From: Planctomycetaceae bacterium
GTDB taxonomy: Bacteria > Planctomycetota > Planctomycetia > Planctomycetales > Planctomycetaceae
NCBI GenBank assembly: GCA_002726205.1
Contig: PBSL01000001.1
Coordinates: 93,389-128,737, forward strand
Length of the DNA: 35,349 nucleotides
Direction of reading: 5' to 3'
Each line of letters starts with the position of its first letter. Positions within the stretch are counted from its first letter, which is position 1. The notes beneath the pieces were generated by a model. That model did not search any database, was not told the DNA's origin, and saw nothing but the letters and a program-made list of their open reading frames with translations. The position numbers and the translations under genes were made by a program. Below, in pieces: positions 7,325 to 13,681 of the stretch.

Positions 7325-8641
7325 ATGAACAACCCGGTACCCACCGCCAAGAGCCCGTTGCCGGAGCTGCGATTGCGTCAATCCGGAAAATGGTACCGCC
7401 GCCTCGGTCCCGGTCTGATCACCGCCTGTGTCGTGATCGGTCCCGGCAGCATCACCACTAGCTCCCAGGTCGGATCGACTCACGGTTTTTCGTTGACCTG
7501 GGTCGTTCTGGTGGCGGTGGTCTTCATGCTGACCTTCATGCAATTGGGTGCCCGACTCGGTGCGGTTTCCGAGCAATCACCTGCCGACCTTATTACCGAA
7601 CGCATCGGCCGTTGGTTGGCCGCGTTGATCGGCATCGGCACCTTCTTCATTTCCGCTTCCTTCCAATTCGGCAACAACCTCGGTGTCGATGCCGCCTTCA
7701 AGGAACTCTCCAAGGACATCTTTTCCCTGGAAACCCAGGCCGTTGTCGCCCCCTGGCTCGATTACACGATTGTCGCCTTCAACGGGTTCGCGATTGCGTT
7801 CCTGGTGGCATTCAAAAACCTCTACCGGGCCCTCGAACGGCTCATGATGTGTTTCGTGGGCGTGATGCTGGCCTCTTTTGCTCTGAATCTCGGTTTTGCA
7901 TTGGCCAACATGACCATCCCGGCCGAGGCTGCTGCGCCGGCCGCGGAAGAACCGTTGCTTGATTTTTCCCTGCTGGGGCTGGTGGGCACCACATTTGTCA
8001 TCACCGCCGCCTATTACCAGTGCTACCTGGTTCAACAGAAGGGCTGGACCAAAGACGATGTTGCAGACGGCATGCGAGATGCTCGTGTCGGTTCTGTACT
8101 AATGGCGTTGATCACCCTGATGATCATGTGTACGGCCGCCGCAGTCCTCCAGGGCAAGCAGTTGCAGAATTACACGGAGGTCTCTTCTCAACTCGCCCCA
8201 CTCTTTGGCGCATGGGGTCGTCCACTCTTTTGCATCGGCCTGTTTGCCGCTGCCTACTCCTCGTTCCTGATCAATTCGATGATCGGTGGTTTTATTCTCG
8301 CCGACGGGCTGGGCCTGGGCAGTCGCCCGGAACAACCGGCACCGCGGATCATGACCATCGCCGTTCTCCTGATTGGCATGGCTGTCGCCCTGTTTGTCAT
8401 CAAAGCCGGCTTCAATGCGGTGCCGGCCGTAGTCGCTGCCCAGGCCGTAACCGTTCTGGCTGCCCCGTTGACTGCCGGCGCTTTGATCTGGATGACCAAT
8501 CGGAAAGACATCATGGGAGAAGATACAAACCGCCCCGGCACGAACATTTTGGCCTGCTGCGGCCTTGTATTGCTGCTTGCCATGGCTCTCTACACGGCCG
8601 TCGCCAAGGTTTGGCCACGCCTCTCCGAATGGATCGCTTGA
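7325..8641 (+). CDS. Nramp-family divalent-metal transporter homologue, divergent metal site
   Basis: A 438-residue polytopic protein with about 11 membrane helices and the Nramp start LRQSGKWYRRLGPGLITACV. In canonical Nramp proteins helix 1 has the DPGN motif and helix 6 an M-P-H motif that bind Mn2+/Fe2+. Here helix 1 reads VVIGPGSITTSSQVGS (Asp to Gly, Asn to Ser) and helix 6 reads VITAAYYQCYLVQQ with no Met-Pro-His. The LeuT-like fold is probably kept, but the substrate is likely not a classical transition metal; Nramp-related Mg2+ transporters are known to have altered sites, and a changed function is possible. It follows the FHA gene by 15 bases and probably shares its transcript. Confidence 0.88.
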   Translation: MNNPVPTAKSPLPELRLRQSGKWYRRLGPGLITACVVIGPGSITTSSQVGSTHGFSLTWVVLVAVVFMLTFMQLGARLGAVSEQSPADLITERIGRWLAALIGIGTFFISASFQFGNNLGVDAAFKELSKDIFSLETQAVVAPWLDYTIVAFNGFAIAFLVAFKNLYRALERLMMCFVGVMLASFALNLGFALANMTIPAEAAAPAAEEPLLDFSLLGLVGTTFVITAAYYQCYLVQQKGWTKDDVADGMRDARVGSVLMALITLMIMCTAAAVLQGKQLQNYTEVSSQLAPLFGAWGRPLFCIGLFAAAYSSFLINSMIGGFILADGLGLGSRPEQPAPRIMTIAVLLIGMAVALFVIKAGFNAVPAVVAAQAVTVLAAPLTAGALIWMTNRKDIMGEDTNRPGTNILACCGLVLLLAMALYTAVAKVWPRLSEWIA

Positions 8642-8677
8642 CCTGCTTTTCGCCCGACCCGCAAGGAACTTCCGACC

Positions 8678-9079
8678 GTGACCGATTCGTCGTCAAATGA
8701 ACTACTCCAGCTCAGCCGCCAACTCCTCGATGCCATCGACGCGCGTGACTTGCCGGCGTATGAGGAACTCTGCGATCCAAGCCTGACGGCCTTTGAACCC
8801 GAGGCTAGCGGCCACCTCGTCGAGGGTATGGCGTTTCACGAATTTTATCTCTCAGACGGCCCCGACGAGTTCACGAGGCAATCCACCATCAGTACACCTC
8901 ATGTGCGACGCCTCGGAGAGGTAGCCATCGTCAGCTATGTACGACTCCTTCAGACGACAGACGGCCAGGGAGTTCACGCGACCGATGCCATGGAAGAAAC
9001 GCGGGTCTGGCACCACCTCGACGGGCGTTGGCAGCACGTTCACTTTCACCGATCCCCGGCCGGACTCACTTCGCCCTAG
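8678..9079 (+). CDS. Stand-alone CaMKII association (hub) domain-like protein
   Basis: A 133-residue single-domain protein. Its core matches, from memory, the association domain that makes the 12-14-subunit hub of animal Ca2+/calmodulin-dependent kinase II: DPSLTAFEPEASGHLVEGMA (residues 33-52) with FHEFYL following, then PHVRRLGEVAIVSYVRLLQ, DGQG, and EETRVWHHLDGRWQHVHFH (106-124). The fold belongs to the SnoaL/NTF2-like cone superfamily. There is no kinase domain, so this would be a free hub or small-ligand-binding protein. The start is GTG at 8678, with AAGGA about 10 bases upstream. It lies 36 bases after the Nramp-like gene and is probably in the same operon. The family assignment is strong; the biological role is unknown. 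Confidence 0.88.
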   Translation: MTDSSSNELLQLSRQLLDAIDARDLPAYEELCDPSLTAFEPEASGHLVEGMAFHEFYLSDGPDEFTRQSTISTPHVRRLGEVAIVSYVRLLQTTDGQGVHATDAMEETRVWHHLDGRWQHVHFHRSPAGLTSP

Positions 9080-9160
9080 ACCACTCGACCGCCCGAGCGT
9101 CCTCGTCAGACATTTTCTCGGGAATCCGATTCCTCGGCTTTCGCCGGCGTCGATGACGGT

Positions 9161-9166
9161 TAGACT
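9161..9166 (+). promoter_or_regulatory. Possible -10 box directly before the DUF1598 gene
   Basis: TAGACT matches the -10 consensus at four of six positions and ends nine bases before the ATG at 9176. No good -35 box is visible at 16-18 bases. If used, transcription would start within a few bases of the ATG. Confidence 0.2.
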
Positions 9167-9175
9167 GACATCAGG

Positions 9176-10501
9176 ATGTGTTCGAACAACACCACGTGTC
9201 TTGCCCTGTTGACGGCCAGCTTCTGCTGCCTCTTCCCCGACAACGCCTTGTCTCAGGTTGGCGGAATCGAAGTCGATTCGCGGGGTGTCCTTCGGCATGC
9301 CACCGTCTCGGCAGCCGAACGTCGACTCTCGCGTCCTGCAAAGTCTCTCGCGAGGCCGTCGACCACACGCGCACTCTCATTGAAACGGCTCGAACAGGCC
9401 ATCTCTGTCCACGTCAAACGCGGCGAGTCGTTGCCCCCGGAACTGAGATTTCTCGGTGGTCTACAGCGGATTGACCAAGTGCTCTTGTATCCCGAACTCG
9501 AGGATGCCGTGCTCGTCGGTCCCGCCGGTGGTTGGAAGCGCCTGCCATCTGGAGAATTTGTCGGTACCGACAGCCACAGGCCCCTCCTGGAACTTGACGA
9601 CCTCGCCTTGGCACTTCGTTTTGTGCACTCGCCATCGACACAGGATGGTTTCATTGGCTGCTCGATCGACCCCACCCTCTCCGGACTGCAACGGTATGCG
9701 AAGTACATGAAGGGACTTTCCGGACGCCTGGACGCGTCCCGGATCCGTACATTGATTGCTGGCATGCAGCACAGCATCGGCCACCAACAGGTGCGAGTCT
9801 TTGGTGTCCCCGCAGACACCCGATTCGCCTGGAAGCTGGTTGCAGCCGACTACCGACTCAAACGCATCGCCATGGGTTTCGACAACGTCCCCGTCAAGGG
9901 GTTTACCAGTTACATGGACTTGCTCTCCCGTGCCAACCGGGCTGCCACCAGGACACAGCACCGTTTCTGGTTCGTCGCAACTTACGATGATCTCACGCGA
10001 GCACCTGATGGACTGGCCTGGCAATTTACCGGCCCCGGGCTCGCGGTTCGCACTGCCGCGCGATCTGGCGGCAAGGATAAGGAAAAGGCCACACCGATTG
10101 CCCGTCGCATGGCATCGACCCTGACCGAAGCACTTCCGGAACTCTCCCGACTGACACCTGTCTTTTTCGAACTGCAGAACCTCGTTCGCCTGTCAGTCGC
10201 TGCCGAGATCCTGCTCAACGCTCCGATCGGCGACACCACGGGGCGTTGGAGTTCACGTGTTCTGGTTGATCCGGATCGCTACCGGCCCGCCCGCCGGACC
10301 ACGCCAAGACAGGTGCCTTCACTGGGCGCGGTTCGCAAGGCCCGGGGACGAAACTGGATCTTCAGCATCAGCGGTGGTGTGCAGATCGAACCCGCGCCGG
10401 TTGGGAACCCGAAGTTCGGCACGATCGATCGACGTTTGCCTGCAAGACGCGCCGCGTCGCGATCAAGAATAGCGACGACCGCTCACTGGTGGTGGGATTA
10501 A
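9176..10501 (+). CDS. Exported DUF1598-type protein
   Basis: A 441-residue protein. The N-terminus (CLALLTASFCCLFPDNALSQ) looks like a signal peptide. The body carries blocks I associate with DUF1598, a family I know from planctomycetes: LPPELRFLGGLQRIDQVLLY, ELEDAVLVGPAGGW, GCSIDPT, FGVPADTRFAWKLVAADYRL and KRIAMGF, and near the C-terminus WIFSISGGVQI. The function of the family is not known. The last 50 residues are Arg-rich. The ATG at 9176 lies about ten bases after a TAGACT box (9161-9166), so the message may be almost leaderless. Its TAA stop shares TTAA with the convergent lysC stop. Confidence 0.8.
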   Translation: MCSNNTTCLALLTASFCCLFPDNALSQVGGIEVDSRGVLRHATVSAAERRLSRPAKSLARPSTTRALSLKRLEQAISVHVKRGESLPPELRFLGGLQRIDQVLLYPELEDAVLVGPAGGWKRLPSGEFVGTDSHRPLLELDDLALALRFVHSPSTQDGFIGCSIDPTLSGLQRYAKYMKGLSGRLDASRIRTLIAGMQHSIGHQQVRVFGVPADTRFAWKLVAADYRLKRIAMGFDNVPVKGFTSYMDLLSRANRAATRTQHRFWFVATYDDLTRAPDGLAWQFTGPGLAVRTAARSGGKDKEKATPIARRMASTLTEALPELSRLTPVFFELQNLVRLSVAAEILLNAPIGDTTGRWSSRVLVDPDRYRPARRTTPRQVPSLGAVRKARGRNWIFSISGGVQIEPAPVGNPKFGTIDRRLPARRAASRSRIATTAHWWWD

Positions 10502-12300
10502 ATCTGGAACGCGTGGGCCAGACAACGATGTCCCTCACCGCCGTCTGCCAGATCCACCACGACGCTGACGCGGATTTCGCTGGTATTGATCATCTGGATA
10601 TTGATTCCCGCCTCACCCAGCGCGTGAAACATCTTCGCCCCCACACCGGTGTGGCTTCGCAGCCCAATACCGATCACCGACAGCATCGCGATGTCACGTT
10701 CAAATCCGACAGTCGCCTCCCACTGTTCGGCGACTTCCCGCACCAGCAGCAAGGCTGGATCCAGATCACGGCGAGGTACGGTCAGCGACAGACTGGCACA
10801 CCCGTCTTCTCGCGATGAACCTGCACCGGCCTGATTCTGGACGATCAGGTCGACCAGGATGCCGCCTTCGGCCACGGCCGAAAACAACGTTGCCGCAACC
10901 CCGGGCATGTCGGGAACATCCCGCACGGTGATCCGACTCTGCTCATCATCGAGAACCACTTCGCTGACGACGATATCTTCCATCCTTGCCAGTCGAGACA
11001 CGACCTCTCGCTCAATCTCATCTCGCCCGACATCGCCACCGCCTGGTCCCTTCTCCAACCCAAAGCCGACCGCGGGTGATTCGAGCTGTTCCTCGTGCAG
11101 GCCAAATCCCTGATGTACTGCCTCGATTGCCTGTTCACCACAGTCACGATCCACCAGCACCGACACCTTGATCTCGCTGGTCGTGATCATCAACAGATTC
11201 ACGCCCACCTCCACCAGTGATCGAAACATGTGAGCGGCGACCCCCGTGTGTGATCGCATCCCCCGTCCGACAGCCGAAACCTTCGACATCTCCGACACGT
11301 GTTCGACGCTTCCCTGCCCGATGTCGGTCACAGCAGCCCCTGCCGCTTCCAGTGCGACCGGCAGATTCGCCTCGGGAACGGTAAACGAGACTTCCGCCAG
11401 GCCACCCCGCCCGATGTCTTGCACAATCATGTCGACGGGAAGTTTTTGTTCTTCCAATCTGGAAAAGATCCGGCTCATCACACCTGGTCGATCTGGCAGA
11501 CCGACCAATCCGACACGCGCTTCCTCGCGGGCCAACGCCACACCGGTCACCAGTGGTGGACTTTCCTCGGATTCCGGAGCGATCAACGTCCCTTCGCCAT
11601 CGCAGTGGGCCGGTCTCACCCGAACTGCCACCTGGTACTTCTTGGCGAACTCTATCGACCGGGCGTGCATCACACCCGAGCCAAGGCTGGCCAGTTCAAG
11701 CATTTCGTCGTAAGAAATCCGTGCCAGTCGCCGCGCCGCCGGCACACACCGCGGGTCCGTGGAAAGCACGCCCTCAACGTCGGTGTAAATCTCGCAGACA
11801 TCCGCCTGCAACACCGCCGCCAGAGCTGTCGCTGTGGTATCGCTGCCACCACGCCCCAGCGTCGTGATATTCAGATCGTCATCGATACCCTGGAAGCCAG
11901 CTGCAATGACAATCCGGCCGCCTTCCAGTGCCTCCCGCATCCGCCGCGTCGAGATCTCGATGATCCGGGCTTCGGTGTGAGCCGAATCGGTTCGAATTCC
12001 GATCTGCCCACCGGTCAGGCTGATCGCCTCCGCCCCCTCCGCAGCGACTGCCATCGCCATCAACGCCACGGATTCCTGTTCGCCAGTCGACAGCAGCATG
12101 TCCATTTCCCGCGCCGAGGGCGAGTCGGTGATCTCGGCTGCCAGTTGCACCAGCTCATCGGTCTTCTTTCCCCTCGCACTGACCACCATCACCACCTGAT
12201 GGCCGGCGGCCTGCGTTGCCACGGCCTTGCGCGCCGCAGCTCGTATCCGCGCCGGGTCAGCGACACTTGTGCCGCCGAATTTTTGGACGATCAGTGACAC
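10498..12300 (-). CDS. lysC: Aspartate kinase with four ACT domains
   Basis: A 600-residue aspartokinase, the ATP-dependent first step from aspartate to lysine, threonine, methionine and diaminopimelate. The kinase domain starts with SLIVQKFGGTSV and includes TLGRGGSDTTA and the substrate-binding STGEQES. The C-terminal half has two ACT pairs instead of one: RVGLVGLPDRPGVMSRIF with VGRGMRSHTGVAAHMFRSL, then ITVRDVPDMPGVAATLF with IGIGLRSHTGVGAKMFHAL. Each pair ends in ITTSEIKVSVLVD or INTSEIRVSVVVD. This layout is known from cyanobacterial aspartokinase and implies feedback control by lysine and/or threonine. GTG at 12300 is preferred because family members begin at SLIVQKF; ATG at 12330 would add ten residues. 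Hairpins lie just upstream. Confidence 0.95.
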   Translation of the reverse strand: MSLIVQKFGGTSVADPARIRAAARKAVATQAAGHQVVMVVSARGKKTDELVQLAAEITDSPSAREMDMLLSTGEQESVALMAMAVAAEGAEAISLTGGQIGIRTDSAHTEARIIEISTRRMREALEGGRIVIAAGFQGIDDDLNITTLGRGGSDTTATALAAVLQADVCEIYTDVEGVLSTDPRCVPAARRLARISYDEMLELASLGSGVMHARSIEFAKKYQVAVRVRPAHCDGEGTLIAPESEESPPLVTGVALAREEARVGLVGLPDRPGVMSRIFSRLEEQKLPVDMIVQDIGRGGLAEVSFTVPEANLPVALEAAGAAVTDIGQGSVEHVSEMSKVSAVGRGMRSHTGVAAHMFRSLVEVGVNLLMITTSEIKVSVLVDRDCGEQAIEAVHQGFGLHEEQLESPAVGFGLEKGPGGGDVGRDEIEREVVSRLARMEDIVVSEVVLDDEQSRITVRDVPDMPGVAATLFSAVAEGGILVDLIVQNQAGAGSSREDGCASLSLTVPRRDLDPALLLVREVAEQWEATVGFERDIAMLSVIGIGLRSHTGVGAKMFHALGEAGINIQMINTSEIRVSVVVDLADGGEGHRCLAHAFQI

Positions 12301-12340
12301 ATCTACACCAGAATCTCGACAAGCCAGCATCATCGACCAT

Positions 12341-12360
12341 CATCGGCGGCTCCGCCGATG
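12341..12360 (-). promoter_or_regulatory. lysC: Perfect stem-loop in the lysC leader
   Basis: CATCGGCG-GCTC-CGCCGATG gives a perfect 8-bp GC-rich stem with a 4-base loop (9 bp if the loop closes fully). It lies 40 bases before the GTG start of lysC, directly after a possible -10 box. It would sit at the 5' end of the message, where it could stabilise the transcript, act as an operator, or regulate translation. Confidence 0.4.
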
Positions 12361-12362
12361 TG

Positions 12363-12368
12363 AGAATA
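12363..12368 (-). promoter_or_regulatory. lysC: Possible -10 box for lysC
   Basis: On the minus strand the sequence reads CGCTATTCTCA, giving TATTCT as a -10 candidate (four of six) without a clear -35. A very similar block, GTGCTATTCTGAC, precedes the Ldh-family gene, which is the main reason for noting it. Confidence 0.25.
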
Positions 12369-12444
12369 GCGGTTTACGCGCAGGCTGGGCAGCGTCGCGC
12401 CCTTCTGAAAAACACCGCCGCCGACGTTTCGCTCTCCCTGGCCG

Positions 12445-12475
12445 GCGGTTCGTCACCCACGGGGTGCCGAACCGC
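12445..12475 (-). promoter_or_regulatory. Long imperfect hairpin between the amidotransferase-like gene and lysC
   Basis: The outer arms GCGGTTCG (12445-12452) and CGAACCGC (12468-12475) are perfectly complementary. The inner arms CACCC (12454-12458) and GGGTG (12462-12466) close on a 3-base loop, with a single mismatched pair between them. This gives a 13-bp stem of very high stability. It starts about 20 bases after the stop of the amidotransferase-like gene (12496). There is no adjacent U-tract on the minus strand (GTTTTTC comes about 30 bases later), so it is either a non-canonical terminator or part of a regulatory lysC leader. A run of nine C at 12480-12488 lies beside it. Confidence 0.45.
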
Positions 12476-12495
12476 CCTGCCCCCCCCCACGCCGA

Positions 12496-13293
12496 TCAGG
12501 CGGCACGCCTTCCGGCGATCCGCGCCGGCGAACGCTTCTTCCGCTGGAATGGGACAACCGCCGGTGCTCCGCTGGCCGCGTCCAGAAAGGCCTCGAACAC
12601 CTGCATGTCCAGCGCGCTGGCCGATTCATTCTCGGGATGCCATTGCACACCCAGGCAGAACCATCGCTCATCGTCGACCTCGATCGCCTCGACCACTCCG
12701 TCGGGGGTTCGTGCTGACACGAGAAATCCCTCGGCAGGCCGTTCGATCGCCATGTGATGTTGGCTGTTGACGCGAATCTCACCCGGGCCGTAGATCGCGT
12801 CCACCCGCGTTCCCGGCTCAATCTCCAGGACGTGTCGCAGTGTCGATTCTACCGCATCGCGATGCAGAATGGATTTCGGCACGTCCTCGGCGACATGTGC
12901 GTGCAGCGTACCGCCACAGACCACGTTGAGCGTTTGCATTCCTGCCCCGACCGCGAGGATCGGTAAACGCAAGTCAACGGCCAACTGGCAAAGTCGCCGA
13001 TCGAAATCCTCGCGACGCTTGACCATCGGACGAGACATCGGGTGAGGCTGGATGCCAAGTCGGATCGGATCCAGATCGAATGAACAACCTGACAGCACCA
13101 GGCCGTCGAGTTTCTTGAGCAGTTGTTTCAGATCGGCGTCTTCGGCCAGGGGGGGAATCAGCACGGGTATCCCACCGCTGGCGGCCACGCTGTCGTAATA
13201 GCCGCTGTTGAACCAACTCAACGCCCCGGCTCTCGGCTCCTTCTTCGCTGCCCGATAATCGCCGTTGATCCCGATCCATGATTTTCCACTCAT
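12496..13293 (-). CDS. Class-I glutamine amidotransferase-like (peptidase C26/PuuD) protein lacking the nucleophile cysteine
   Basis: A 265-residue protein with the full-length fold of gamma-glutamyl-GABA hydrolases. Marks are WIGINGDYRAAK at the start, GGIPVLIPP, LDGLVLSGCSFDLDP, PILAVGAGMQTLNVVCGGTL, VNSQHHMAIERP and LGVQWHPENE. The C-terminal His and Glu of the triad are kept (WHPE), but the nucleophile elbow, G-I-C-R-G-M-Q in active relatives, reads AVGAGMQ. Cys is replaced by Gly and Arg by Ala. It is thus probably inactive as a hydrolase, or altered, perhaps a binding protein. ATG 13293 is chosen because AAGGAG lies 8-9 bases upstream. The basic C-terminus (RKKRSPARIAGRRAA) is unusual. 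A promoter match is found some 340 bases upstream. Confidence 0.85.
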   Translation of the reverse strand: MSGKSWIGINGDYRAAKKEPRAGALSWFNSGYYDSVAASGGIPVLIPPLAEDADLKQLLKKLDGLVLSGCSFDLDPIRLGIQPHPMSRPMVKRREDFDRRLCQLAVDLRLPILAVGAGMQTLNVVCGGTLHAHVAEDVPKSILHRDAVESTLRHVLEIEPGTRVDAIYGPGEIRVNSQHHMAIERPAEGFLVSARTPDGVVEAIEVDDERWFCLGVQWHPENESASALDMQVFEAFLDAASGAPAVVPFQRKKRSPARIAGRRAA

Positions 13294-13531
13294 CTCCAAG
13301 GCTCCTTCCAGAAATCGTGCGCTTCCCTGCGCACCGAGAAATGTCGTCGCCATGCCGACCGCGACACAAACGACCACAACTGAGCCGCTGCCCATCCGGA
13401 CCAGGCGGCCGTGTGTTCAGCCGAGACCAGAACCGACGGCATCCACGCCTCGGTTCGACCAACTTTCCGCACCCCGCGGCGAACATACACGCACGTATGC
13501 TCCAACCCCGGCTGCGACAGCGCCGTGACAA

Positions 13532-13549
13532 CAACGGCAACAGCCGTTG
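13532..13549 (-). promoter_or_regulatory. Perfect stem-loop in the leader of the amidotransferase-like gene
   Basis: CAACGGC-AACA-GCCGTTG is a perfect 7-bp inverted repeat with a 4-base loop. It is the second hairpin in the predicted leader. No U-tract follows on the minus strand, so a terminator is not indicated. Confidence 0.4.
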
Positions 13550-13581
13550 GGCGTAAGCTGGCATTCCCTTGCTCCCTGCCT

Positions 13582-13598
13582 GACGGCATCCTGCCGTC
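13582..13598 (-). promoter_or_regulatory. Perfect stem-loop near the 5' end of the predicted leader
   Basis: GACGGCA-TCC-TGCCGTC is a perfect 7-bp inverted repeat with a 3-base centre. It lies about 30 bases downstream of the predicted transcription start of the minus-strand promoter at 13635-13662. Confidence 0.4.
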
Positions 13599-13634
13599 GA
13601 ATCAGTCACTTCCATGCAACTGACAACGTCGAAG

Positions 13635-13662
13635 ATGCTACCGCGCAATCCCGGAGGGTCAA
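13635..13662 (-). promoter_or_regulatory. Sigma70-type promoter for the amidotransferase-like gene
   Basis: On the minus strand TTGACC (complement of 13657-13662, five of six) is followed after 16 bases by TAGCAT (complement of 13635-13640). The same -35 box and spacing occur at 32390-32417 (TTGACC-16-TAGGAT). It would give a leader of about 335 bases to the ATG at 13293. Confidence 0.5.
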
Positions 13663-13681
13663 GAAGCAGTCTGCGTTTTCG

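Larger units (their letters stand above)
13294..13681. other. 388-base intergenic region with minus-strand promoter and consecutive hairpins
   Basis: Between the MFS gene and the amidotransferase-like gene, both minus strand. It holds a good minus-strand promoter (13635-13662), two perfect stem-loops (13582-13598, 13532-13549) and a weaker one, CATAC-N6-GTATG, around 13484-13499. A 99-codon minus-strand frame (13290-13589) ends in an ATGA overlap with the next gene but encodes a Trp/Arg/Ala-rich product with no recognisable family. The stretch may be a long structured leader, a small RNA, or a small upstream ORF. Confidence 0.45.

Noticed and set aside
11299-12297. A 332-codon plus-strand frame opposite lysC
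   Set aside because: Shadow of lysC; the minus strand carries all aspartokinase motifs.
12445-12475. Intrinsic terminator for the amidotransferase-like gene
   Set aside because: The stem is strong enough, but no U-tract follows directly on the minus strand, so I list it only as a hairpin of unknown role.
12480-12488. Run of nine C as a phase-variation tract
   Set aside because: It is intergenic, beyond the stop codon at 12496-12498, and not in a clear promoter spacer, so slippage would have no obvious effect.
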